Part shown: in pieces, positions 1 to 5,236 of the stretch
Layout: each line of letters begins with the position of its first letter
How positions within the stretch are numbered: the first letter of the stretch is position 1
NCBI GenBank assembly: GCA_003165855.1
Contig: PMXH01000396.1
Span: forward strand, 1,307 to 8,115
Direction of reading: 5' to 3'
Length of the DNA: 6,809 nucleotides
Source of the DNA: Acidobacteriaceae bacterium
GTDB lineage: Bacteria; Acidobacteriota; Terriglobia; Terriglobales; Acidobacteriaceae
Notes under the pieces: model-generated
The model's input: only the letters and a program-made list of their open reading frames with translations
What the model was told of the DNA's origin: nothing
Databases searched by the model: none
Made by a program: the position numbers and the translations under genes

Positions 1-53
1 TGGCCGCCGCCGATGATGAGGATGTCGCGCGTGGCGTTTCCGTTTGCATTCAT
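1..53 (-). CDS. FAD-dependent oxidoreductase, N-terminal fragment (gene runs off the left edge)
   Basis: Reading leftwards from an ATG at 53-51, the frame gives MNANGNATRDILIIGGG and then leaves the window. A short polar leader, a hydrophobic beta-strand (DILIIGG) and a glycine-rich turn form the start of a Rossmann dinucleotide-binding fold. The same pattern opens the complete flavoprotein gene upstream at 239-1831 (YDVIVIGGGHNG). A GGGGAA stretch about 8 nt before the ATG (63-68) is an acceptable ribosome binding site. The 185-nt spacer to the upstream gene is filled with repeats but keeps the same orientation, so co-transcription is possible. I infer a second flavin or NAD-binding oxidoreductase. 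With only 17 full codons visible, the exact family (CrtI-like, amine oxidase or other) cannot be decided. Confidence 0.6.
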   Translation of the reverse strand, partial: MNANGNATRDILIIGGG

Positions 54-117
54 ATGGTGTATTCCCCGGGTGTACCGGAAGAACGCCTTGAGACCGCCGA
101 GTGCGGGTTGGGGAGTA

Positions 118-208
118 GGGATCCCCTTCGGCTCCGCTCAGGGCAAGCTTCGACTGCGGTTGCTCTTCGCGCTTGGGGCGCGACGAACAATCCTCGCTCA
201 GGATGACA
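118..208. repeat. Composite palindromic intergenic repeat
   Basis: This spacer block between the two oxidoreductase genes combines two repeat motifs. One, at about 118-158, carries GATCCCCTTCGGCTCCGCTC followed by AGGGCAAGCTTCG. Read on the minus strand, it is the CCTGAGCGGAGCCGAAGGGG type of repeat, which translates to the familiar spurious PERSRR peptide. The other, at 191-208, is TCCTCGCTCAGGATGACA. The middle contains further self-complementary GC-rich pieces (GCGCTTGGGGCGC). Short spurious reading frames cross it on both strands. Such blocks are common in intergenic DNA of Acidobacteriota-like genomes, in my general knowledge. It may act as a terminator for the upstream gene or as a transcript-stabilising hairpin, but no clear U-tract is present. 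Confidence 0.6.
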
Positions 209-238
209 GAGTTGGGGATAACAGTTGAGGCTCATGCG

Positions 239-1831
239 TTAGGCAGCACCTCCGAGGTCTTTCAACATTTCTAACGCGGCGAGACGTCCGGGGGCGCCCA
301 TGATGCCGCCACCGGGATGCGTAGCCGAACCGCACATGTAGAGATTCTGGATGGGCGTGCGGAAACGCGCGTAGCCCGGCGCGGGGCGCAGGAAGAAGAG
401 TTGTTCCAGCGAAAGTTCTCCCTGGAAAATGTTGCCTTCACTCAATCCCCACTCGCGTTCGAGATCGAGCGGAGTGATGACTTGCCGGTGCAAGATGATG
501 TCTTTGATGTTGGGTGCGTACTCGGCGATGGTGTTGACGACGGTGTCGCCGAAGGCTTCTTTTTCAGTGTCCCAGTGCAAGCCGGGGCGCAGCTTGTAGG
601 GTGCGTACTGCACGAAGCAGGAAAGCACATGCTTGCCCGGAGGCGCGACCGAGGGATCGGTGAGCGAAGGGATGACCATGTCGATGTAGGGGCGGCGCGA
701 AAAATTGCCGTACTTGGCGTCGTCGTAGGCGCGTTCCATGTATTCGACTGACGGAGAAATCGACATTGCGCCGCGCAGGTGCGGGCCGGGGCCGGGCATG
801 CACTTGAAGTTCGGGAGACCATCGAGCGCCATGTTCACCTTGCCAGACGAGCCGCGGTATTTGAAGCGGTTGATGTCTTCGAGGAAGTCGGCGGGGAGTT
901 CGGCGGCTTCGATGAACTTGTTGAAGGTTAGGCGGGGATCGACGCTGGAGGAAATTGTTTCGGCATAGATTTCGTCGCCGTTGGCGAGGACTACACCTTT
1001 GGCCTTGCCATCTTTGACGATGATTTTCGCGATGGCGGCTTGGGTGCGAATCTCGACTCCGGCTTCACGAGCGGCGTCGGCGATTGCATTTGAGATTGCT
1101 CCGGTGCCGCCGCGGGCGAATCCCCAGGCGCGGAATGCGCCGTCGATTTCTCCCATGTAGTGATGCAGCAGAACGTAGGCGGTGCCGGGCGATCGCACAC
1201 CGAGGAACGTGCCGATGATGCCAGAAGCCGACATCGTGGCTTTGAGCACATCTGTTTCGAACCATTGATCGAGGAAATCAATGGCGCTCATGGTCATGAG
1301 CTGGACCTGGTTGTATTTGTCGTAGCTCGACATGCCCTGGAAGCGGCGGCCGATGAAGAGCAGTTTCATCAGTTCGCGGGGGTTAAGGGTGTTGGGATCG
1401 GGCGGGACCATGCTGAGGATCGGTTTCACGAAGCGGCACATGGCTTGCATGGCCTTGCCGAATTCGTCGTAGGCTTCGGCGTCCACGCGGGAGTGGCGGG
1501 CGATCTCGCGGTGAGTCTTGCCATGATCGTTCACGCGCCACAGGTAATCGCCGCTGGGCATGGGCGTGAACGTGCCGTCGAGCGGGAGAATTTCGAGGCC
1601 GTGGCGAGGAAGGTCGAGGTCACGAATGATTTCCGGCCGCAGCAGCGAGACTACGTAAGAGCAGACGGAGAATTTGAAGCCGGGAAAAACTTCTTCCGTG
1701 CAGGCCGCGCCGCCGAGAATGTGGCGGCGTTCGAGCACCAGAACTTTCTTTCCGGCGCGCGCCAGGTAGGCGGCGTTGACCAGGCCGTTGTGGCCGCCGC
1801 CGATTACGATTACGTCGTATGAAGTAGCCAT
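239..1831 (-). CDS. NAD(P)/FAD-dependent oxidoreductase, phytoene-desaturase/PYROXD2-like
   Basis: A complete 530-residue flavoprotein. Residues 5-34 form the FAD-binding Rossmann unit: YDVIVIGGGHNG (glycines 11-13 and 16) ending in VLVLERR, where Glu34 would hold the adenosine ribose. An LGGAACTEE segment follows near residue 39. The C-terminal 40 residues hold the second flavin-contact motif, NLYMCGSATHPGGGIMGAPG, typical of CrtI-related and PYROXD2-type oxidoreductases, whose length (about 500-540) it matches. An internal segment with VEIRTQAAIAKIIV and GVVLANGDEIYAE is the usual beta-rich part between the two halves. There is no signal peptide or membrane segment, so it should be cytoplasmic. 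The ATG at 1831 has a weak AAGG 10 nt upstream. No carotenoid genes surround it, so carotenoid desaturation is not supported. Oxidation of an amine, amino acid or lipid-like substrate is equally possible. The family is confident; the substrate is unknown. Confidence 0.9.
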   Translation of the reverse strand: MATSYDVIVIGGGHNGLVNAAYLARAGKKVLVLERRHILGGAACTEEVFPGFKFSVCSYVVSLLRPEIIRDLDLPRHGLEILPLDGTFTPMPSGDYLWRVNDHGKTHREIARHSRVDAEAYDEFGKAMQAMCRFVKPILSMVPPDPNTLNPRELMKLLFIGRRFQGMSSYDKYNQVQLMTMSAIDFLDQWFETDVLKATMSASGIIGTFLGVRSPGTAYVLLHHYMGEIDGAFRAWGFARGGTGAISNAIADAAREAGVEIRTQAAIAKIIVKDGKAKGVVLANGDEIYAETISSSVDPRLTFNKFIEAAELPADFLEDINRFKYRGSSGKVNMALDGLPNFKCMPGPGPHLRGAMSISPSVEYMERAYDDAKYGNFSRRPYIDMVIPSLTDPSVAPPGKHVLSCFVQYAPYKLRPGLHWDTEKEAFGDTVVNTIAEYAPNIKDIILHRQVITPLDLEREWGLSEGNIFQGELSLEQLFFLRPAPGYARFRTPIQNLYMCGSATHPGGGIMGAPGRLAALEMLKDLGGAA

Positions 1832-2067
1832 AAGCTCATAGCCTTTAGCTGTTCGCTTGTCGGTTGAGAATGGGGACGAGGAATCTTAGCGCAGTTTTGG
1901 GGTGCGCGTATCAGAGGCCGCTGGGAAGGACGCTCCAGCTGCGGAGGACGTTCGATAGGACTGGGATGATGGAGTGCATGAGTCGAAGGCACATTCTATC
2001 GGGAACGAGGAATTTTGTCTGCAAGATAAGCGACTGCAAGATAAGCGACTGCTGAGACTTGTTGCGC
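1832..2067. other. Spacer upstream of the oxidoreductase gene
   Basis: This part of the 300-nt gap between the GIY-YIG gene and the oxidoreductase start shows no convincing gene. Frames on both strands here are short and lack family-like sequence. It should hold the leader, and perhaps the promoter, of the minus-strand oxidoreductase. The best minus-strand -10 lookalike is TAGAAT near 1994-1999, but I find no matching -35 at normal spacing. The right end carries the 15-bp tandem duplication listed separately. Confidence 0.4.
2021..2050. repeat. Perfect 2 x 15-bp tandem repeat
   Basis: GCAAGATAAGCGACT occurs twice head to tail without mismatch (2021-2035 and 2036-2050), and a further GC continues into a third unit before the match breaks. 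The unit is a multiple of three but lies outside any credible gene. It looks like a recent slippage or duplication product. Two adjacent copies could also be a protein-binding site for the oxidoreductase leader, but nothing else supports that. Confidence 0.85.
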
Positions 2068-2112
2068 GGAGATCCCTCGCTCCGGCTGAAAAGCGCCTGC
2101 GCTCGGGATGAC
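2068..2112 (+). repeat. Degenerate copy of the GIY-YIG-flanking palindromic element
   Basis: It begins GGAGATCCCTCGC and ends TCGGGATGAC, exactly as the well-preserved copy at 2603-2648 does. The middle differs (TCCGGCTGAAAAGCGCCTGC instead of the perfect GC-rich stem). The outer ATCCC/GGGAT pairing (2072-2076 with 2105-2109) is kept. It lies 48 nt from the inverted copy at 2161-2208 and points the opposite way, giving a head-to-head pair like a bacterial interspersed mosaic element. Confidence 0.7.
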
Positions 2113-2131
2113 TAAAGCGTATTTGGTCTCT

Positions 2132-2539
2132 TCAATTGGCCTTCGGTTCCGTTACACGGGCGTCATCCCGAAGCCCCGCGTTTTCTCCAGCGGGGCGAGG
2201 GATCTCCCGTTGATTTGCTGCCGGTTCGGGCTTGTAGACATCTCCCCAATCCTTCGCAAGGTCCTCCCAGCGCGGATTCATTGATTCGATGAGCTCGATC
2301 TTCTTGCTGCGACGCCAGCCTTTGATTTCTTTTTCACGATTGATGGCGGCATCGGGATAGAAGAAGCGTTCGTAATAAACCAAGCAGGTCAAGTTGTAGC
2401 GGCTGGTGAACCCGGGTGTGAGTTTATGCCTGTGCTGCCAGACGCGGTGCGGGAGGTTGCCGGTAATGCCTGTGTACAGAACTGCGGATTTGGGTCCGTC
2501 GGTCATGATGTAGACGGAAAATTGTTTGGGCGGGCGCAT
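2132..2539 (-). CDS. Small GIY-YIG nuclease-domain protein
   Basis: A 135-residue protein whose first ~100 residues form a compact GIY-YIG nuclease domain of the UvrC N-terminal/YhbQ-like class. The two halves of the signature are VYIMT (residues 9-13, Tyr10) and LYTGIT (21-26, Tyr22). The expected Arg32 follows in NLPHRVWQH, and the metal-binding Glu is in INREKEIKGW (Glu69, with Glu71 as alternative). KKIELIESMNPRWEDL (79-94) is the typical end of small stand-alone members, which are usually 80-110 residues long. The remaining tail is odd: residues from about 111 (REIPRPAGENAGLRDDA) are encoded by a palindromic intergenic repeat. The original stop has therefore probably been lost, or the repeat inserted at the gene's end. 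The ATG at 2539 is preceded by a weak AAGAAA. Family members include DNA-repair-like nucleases and selfish-element endonucleases. This one's target is unknown. Confidence 0.88.
   Translation of the reverse strand: MRPPKQFSVYIMTDGPKSAVLYTGITGNLPHRVWQHRHKLTPGFTSRYNLTCLVYYERFFYPDAAINREKEIKGWRRSKKIELIESMNPRWEDLAKDWGDVYKPEPAANQREIPRPAGENAGLRDDARVTEPKAN
2161..2208 (-). repeat. Palindromic element, inverted copy inside the GIY-YIG gene's 3' end
   Basis: The 48-nt element has an outer stem ATCCC/GGGAT (2165-2169 with 2199-2203), a small internal bulge, then a perfect 7-bp inner stem GCCCCGC/GCGGGGC (2173-2179 with 2190-2196) closing a 10-nt loop. Its reverse complement matches the copy at 2603-2648 at every position except the loop, where AAA replaces G. 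It is translated as the C-terminal tail of the GIY-YIG protein. A hairpin at the end of the transcript could also stabilise it or help end transcription, though no U-run follows. Confidence 0.92.
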
Positions 2540-2602
2540 TGGTTTTTCTTAGCGCAAGAGGGTCGATCCTGTCTGTGACGCATGACCATAGAGCCGATTC
2601 TA

Positions 2603-2648
2603 GGGAGATCCCTCGCCCCGCTGGAGGACGCGGGGCTTCGGGATGACG
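2603..2648 (+). repeat. Palindromic element, direct copy upstream of the GIY-YIG and GcvT-like genes
   Basis: The 46-nt element starts GGGAGATCCC and ends GGGATGACG. Its outer stem ATCCC/GGGAT pairs 2608-2612 with 2640-2644. Its inner stem GCCCCGC/GCGGGGC pairs 2615-2621 with 2630-2636, around an 8-nt loop TGGAGGAC. Together with the inverted copy at 2161-2208 it brackets the GIY-YIG coding core. It sits in the divergent spacer, 63 nt before the GcvT-like gene's 5' end is reached, and ends 21 nt before a TATAAT box. The near-identity of the stems, with variation only in the loop, points to selection on structure or to recent spread. Confidence 0.92.
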
Positions 2649-2669
2649 CCATCGAACAGGGCTCCGGCG

Positions 2670-2711
2670 TATAATCCGGTTTCGAGTTCGATATTCATCC
2701 TTTCATCGAGG
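2670..2711 (+). promoter_or_regulatory. Candidate -10 box and ribosome binding site for the GcvT-like gene
   Basis: A perfect TATAAT stands at 2670-2675, about 45 nt before the TTG start, and GAGG at 2708-2711 lies 8 nt before it. No good -35 hexamer is found 16-18 nt upstream of the TATAAT. The nearest lookalike, ATGACG (2643-2648), is the end of the palindromic repeat and lies 21 nt away, which is too far for a standard promoter. The Shine-Dalgarno is convincing; the promoter call is tentative. Confidence 0.45.
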
Positions 2712-2719
2712 TCACTTCC

Positions 2720-3916
2720 TTGCCTATTGGAACCGCGTTTCACGAGAGAACTTTTCCGCTTTGCCAGAGCTTGAATTACCGCGAGTGGTCGGGATACTAC
2801 ACGGTCAGCGTGTATGAGGTGCATCATGAGCATGAGTACAATGCCATCCGCAATGCGGCGGCGCTGATTGATATTTCTCCGCTCTACAAGTATTTGATTA
2901 CGGGTAAAGACGCGACCCGGCTGGTGAACCGCGTGATCACGCGCGACATTAATAAAGTGAAAGTGGGGCAGGTGATTTATTGCTGCTGGTGCGATGAAGA
3001 GGGCAAGGTCATCGACGATGGAACGATTTCGCGGCTGGAGGAGAATGTTTATCGGTGGACAGCAGCCGATCCGAGCTTGCGCTGGTTTCGGCAGAACGGC
3101 CTGAACATGGATGTGCAGGTCGAAGATATTTCGGAGAAGATTGCGGCGTTGGCGTTGCAGGGACCGACTTCGGCGAAGTTGCTGAAGACGGTGGCTGACG
3201 CCGACATTGCGAACCTAAAATATTTTCGCGTGACGCATGGCAAGATTGCGGGCGTGCCGGTGGATATTTCGCGCACTGGTTACACGGGCGATCTTGGATA
3301 TGAAATATGGGCGCCGTGGAACGAGGCCGTGAAGGTTTGGGATGCGTTAGCGGAAAAAGGAAAGCAGTTTGATCTGCACGCGGCGGGGATGTTGGCGCTG
3401 GATGTGGCGCGGGTGGAGGCTGGGTTGCTGTTGATTGAAGTGGATTACTCGAGTTCGAAGAAGGCGCTGATTCCATCGCAGAAGTACTCGCCGTATGAGT
3501 TGGGCTTCGGCAAGATGGTGCATCTGGAGAAAGAGAATTTCATTGGCAAGCGGGCGCTGGAGCAGGACGCGAAGAACGGCGTGGCGCGGCAACTCGTGGG
3601 CGTCGAGGTGGATTGGACCGATGTTGAGGCGTTGTATGAACGCTATGGGCTGACTCCGGCGGCACCGAGTCAGGCTTCGCGCGTGGCTGTGCCTTTGTAC
3701 TCGGGAGACAAGCAGGTTGGCAAGGCGACGACTACGAGCTGGTCTCCGATTCTGAAGAAGATGATTGCGCTGGCCAGCGTGGAGACTGAGCATGCGAAGT
3801 TGGGAACGCAGTTGCAGATGGAGATCACGATCGAGGCGATCCGTCTGAAGACGAATGTGAAGGTGGTGCCGGTGCCGTTTTTTAATCCGGCGAGGAAGAC
3901 GGCAACGCCGGTGTAG
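2720..3916 (+). CDS. GcvT-family aminomethyltransferase (glycine cleavage T-protein-like)
   Basis: A 398-residue protein of the T-protein/YgfZ/dimethylglycine-dehydrogenase C-terminal fold. These enzymes move one-carbon or aminomethyl groups to tetrahydrofolate. The N-terminal folate-binding domain is clear: ALIDISPLYKYLITGKDA (48-65), the DEEGKVIDDGTISRL stretch with the expected active-site aspartate (Asp99/100), ALQGPTSAKLL (145-155) and RTGYTGDLGYEIW (185-197). DVARVEAGLLLIEVDY (228-243) follows. The C-terminal barrel carries GKATTTSWSPILKKMIALASV (335-355), and FFNPARK closes the protein. Length fits true T-proteins (about 360-400). TTG is chosen as start because GAGG lies 8 nt upstream and the N-terminus reads naturally from there; no ATG lies before the conserved region. 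No gcvH or gcvP is nearby, so this may be a paralogue serving demethylation or amine catabolism instead of glycine cleavage. It is cytoplasmic. Confidence 0.88.
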   Translation: MPIGTAFHERTFPLCQSLNYREWSGYYTVSVYEVHHEHEYNAIRNAAALIDISPLYKYLITGKDATRLVNRVITRDINKVKVGQVIYCCWCDEEGKVIDDGTISRLEENVYRWTAADPSLRWFRQNGLNMDVQVEDISEKIAALALQGPTSAKLLKTVADADIANLKYFRVTHGKIAGVPVDISRTGYTGDLGYEIWAPWNEAVKVWDALAEKGKQFDLHAAGMLALDVARVEAGLLLIEVDYSSSKKALIPSQKYSPYELGFGKMVHLEKENFIGKRALEQDAKNGVARQLVGVEVDWTDVEALYERYGLTPAAPSQASRVAVPLYSGDKQVGKATTTSWSPILKKMIALASVETEHAKLGTQLQMEITIEAIRLKTNVKVVPVPFFNPARKTATPV

Positions 3917-3927
3917 CGAGTTCTCAC

Positions 3928-3951
3928 CACGGAGACACAAAGTCACGGAGA
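3928..3951. repeat. CACGGAGA direct repeat in the intergenic spacer
   Basis: CACGGAGA occurs at 3928-3935 and 3944-3951 (16-nt period), giving an ACCACGGAGACACAAAGTCA-type run often met in bacterial spacers. It lies between the GcvT-like gene and the next gene on the same strand, just before that gene's ribosome binding site. It has no evident hairpin, so it is not a terminator. Confidence 0.5.
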
Positions 3952-3975
3952 AAAACCTGGAACGAGGACGTAAAG

Positions 3976-4410
3976 TTGCCACCGTCCATTCACGACAATC
4001 TACTGGTCTCGTATGAAGTTCAATGCGAAGCGCGGACCATCACGCTTCGTACCGAATATCGTGAGGCAAACAGGCCGACGGAGTTTACGAACGTCATTTT
4101 CCAGGGTGTGCAGGGCTATCGCTTCGAGAATGACGCATTCGGAAACATCATCTTCGGCGTGGAAACGGTAACCGTGGAATATCTGCTGACAGAATTTGGT
4201 GCCGAGATATCAGAATCGTATCGCATGGCCGGCTCGCCTGGGCCTTGGGCCGCGGACCTTAGCTCAGCCTCTGAGTATCTACGTGAACGCGGAATAAAAG
4301 GCTTCACGCTGTCTTCGTCGTGCGGCTTGTCCGGTTGGGTTCTTGCGAGAGAGGTCGCTATCGTGAATGCCGAGGCGTGCGCCGAGACAAACCCTCAGCC
4401 CCCTCGTTAG
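3976..4410 (+). CDS. Hypothetical protein, 144 residues
   Basis: I do not recognise this protein. It is a soluble, strand-rich sequence without signal peptide or membrane helix: an N-terminal part (IHDNLLVSYEVQCEARTITL), a central FENDAFGNIIFGVETV segment (about 51-66), an acidic helix (VEYLLTEFGAEISESY), then YLRERGIKGFTLSSSCGLSG and a short proline-ending tail. The start is a TTG at 3976, supported by GAGGA at 3964-3968, seven nt upstream; no ATG precedes the conserved-looking part. It follows the GcvT-like gene by 59 nt on the same strand and could share its transcript. Its stop overlaps the stop of the convergent toxin gene by 4 nt. Size, acidity and fold-like pattern recall small immunity-type or orphan accessory proteins, but this is only an impression. 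Confidence 0.72.
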   Translation: MPPSIHDNLLVSYEVQCEARTITLRTEYREANRPTEFTNVIFQGVQGYRFENDAFGNIIFGVETVTVEYLLTEFGAEISESYRMAGSPGPWAADLSSASEYLRERGIKGFTLSSSCGLSGWVLAREVAIVNAEACAETNPQPPR

Positions 4411-4784
4411 CGTCGGTGCCTCAGGAAGTAGATTCTGTTCGTCCAGGTCCACTTGCTGGTTTCGGTTACCAGCCTGCTCAAGGCCCAGACCAAACCTCCA
4501 ATATCGGCTGGAGAAATCGTTTTTTCAACGACGAAAATCACGCCGCCATGGACGCGAGCTTCTTCCGCCCAGCTCTTGAGCAAGATAGGGATTGTTCTGC
4601 GATCGTAGGTGACGAGCGTCAAGCCTCGCTCTGCGGCTTCGCGCAGACAGGCAACATCGTTCTGCCCGAGGAGGCGTCCGCTTTCCCATTGCGCAAGAGA
4701 ATAAATTTCGAGATTGCGATGGCGGCGACGAAGTCCCATCGCTACACGCGAAGAGATGTGCTCATCGAGAAGAAGCTTGAGCAT
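4407..4784 (-). CDS. DUF5615/PIN-like toxin of a type II toxin-antitoxin pair
   Basis: A 125-residue protein opening with MLKLLLDEHISSRVAMGL, the start seen in the DUF5615 PIN-like (Mut7-C/VapC45-type) family. Acidic residues that would form the PIN metal site are Asp7 (with Glu8), Asp43 in GQNDVACLREAAERG, and Asp61 in LTLVTYDRRT. The last is the classic 'T-x-D' strand end. A GGVIFVVEKTISPADIG segment and a helical C-terminus complete the fold. PIN toxins are ribonucleases that cut RNA and block growth until bound by their antitoxin; this is known for the superfamily, not shown here. The start codon lies inside the 3' end of the antitoxin gene (23-nt overlap), implying translational coupling. 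The 3' end overlaps the opposite-strand hypothetical gene by 4 nt. No residue of the core set seems missing, so it is probably active. Confidence 0.8.
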   Translation of the reverse strand: MLKLLLDEHISSRVAMGLRRRHRNLEIYSLAQWESGRLLGQNDVACLREAAERGLTLVTYDRRTIPILLKSWAEEARVHGGVIFVVEKTISPADIGGLVWALSRLVTETSKWTWTNRIYFLRHRR

Positions 4785-5226
4785 TCCGTTTTGCTGCTTT
4801 AGTGGGAACGAATTCGGTGGCTTGCGGCAACAGCCGCTTCAGCGTATTGAAATTTGTGGTCGCGTTCTCGGCCATTGCCTCATCGATCTCTTCGGGAAAG
4901 GCTTGAGCATAATTGATAGCAGCGTGCACTTTCGTTTCCGGCCACTGGAGATGCCGAGCCACAGCCGATGCATTTCTCTGGTAACTCTCGAACAGGAGCA
5001 TGACCTCCCACACGGCAAGCGTGCTGGCTTGCAGGTAAGCCTGCCGGCCCGCGGGCGAATCGCGGAAGTCGATGAATGCAAACTCCGAGCGGCGCAGGCC
5101 TTCCTCGACCAGGCGAGCACTGGCGTCGCTGGCAGTCCATCCGTGGCGGTTCGCCATGCGCTTGAGGCGCTTTCCGCTGTGCGCCGAGAGGCGCATGCTG
5201 ATGACCATCGACGGAGCTGGTTTCAT
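4762..5226 (-). CDS. Antitoxin with RHH-like N-terminus and DUF433-like C-terminal region
   Basis: A 154-residue partner of the toxin. Residues ~7-47 (VISMRLSAHSGKRLKRMANR, then a helix ending SARLVEEGLRR) have the strand-helix-helix pattern of ribbon-helix-helix (CopG/Arc-like) DNA-binding domains. IDFRDSPAGRQAYL (52-65) follows, then VWEVMLLFESYQRNASAVARH and VHAAINYAQAFPEEIDEAMAEN. This is the layout of DUF433-type antitoxins that pair with DUF5615 toxins ('VWE...', helix-turn-helix, 'YY..PEEID'). The tail (TKAAKRNAQASSR) is basic and flexible. The ATG at 5226 has a strong AGGAGA (5232-5237) five nt upstream. Three direct repeats overlap this leader, suggesting that it represses its own operon. 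The gene lies 107 nt downstream of the permease, in the same direction, but its own operator-like leader argues for a separate promoter. Confidence 0.78.
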   Translation of the reverse strand: MKPAPSMVISMRLSAHSGKRLKRMANRHGWTASDASARLVEEGLRRSEFAFIDFRDSPAGRQAYLQASTLAVWEVMLLFESYQRNASAVARHLQWPETKVHAAINYAQAFPEEIDEAMAENATTNFNTLKRLLPQATEFVPTKAAKRNAQASSR

Positions 5227-5236
5227 AGCAATCTCC

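Noticed and set aside
50..235. 61-codon minus-strand frame (and a 71-codon plus-strand one at 13-228) across the left spacer
   Set aside because: Both read through the composite palindromic repeat and give the well-known spurious PERSRR-type peptide. The plus-strand frame also overlaps the start of the partial flavoprotein gene. Neither has a ribosome binding site or family-like sequence.
1160..1822. 220-codon plus-strand frame opposite the oxidoreductase
   Set aside because: It lies wholly inside the clearly recognisable flavoprotein gene and is histidine- and glutamate-rich, as expected for an antisense shadow of GC-rich coding DNA.
239..1831. Carotenoid phytoene desaturase (crtI) naming
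   Set aside because: The fold fits, but there are no carotenoid genes around, and the C-terminal THPGGGIMGAPG motif is shared by PYROXD2-like enzymes of unknown substrate.
2021..2208. CRISPR array, considered because of several repeats in a short stretch
   Set aside because: The repeats are of different kinds: a gapless 15-bp tandem pair and palindromes in opposite orientation. There is no regular repeat-spacer alternation and no cas gene.
2161..2648. Insertion sequence with terminal inverted repeats
   Set aside because: The layout fits superficially, but no transposase domain is present and no target-site duplication flanks the pair (CACGGG before the left copy, CCATCG after the right). 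It is kept as a possible REP-like unit instead of an insertion sequence.
2600..2833. 77-codon minus-strand frame in the divergent spacer
   Set aside because: It covers the palindromic repeat and the 5' end of the GcvT-like gene, whose own start is supported by a ribosome binding site and conserved sequence.
3347..3982. 211-codon minus-strand frame opposite the GcvT-like gene
   Set aside because: Arginine/leucine-rich antisense shadow of a well-supported gene, with no domain pattern of its own.
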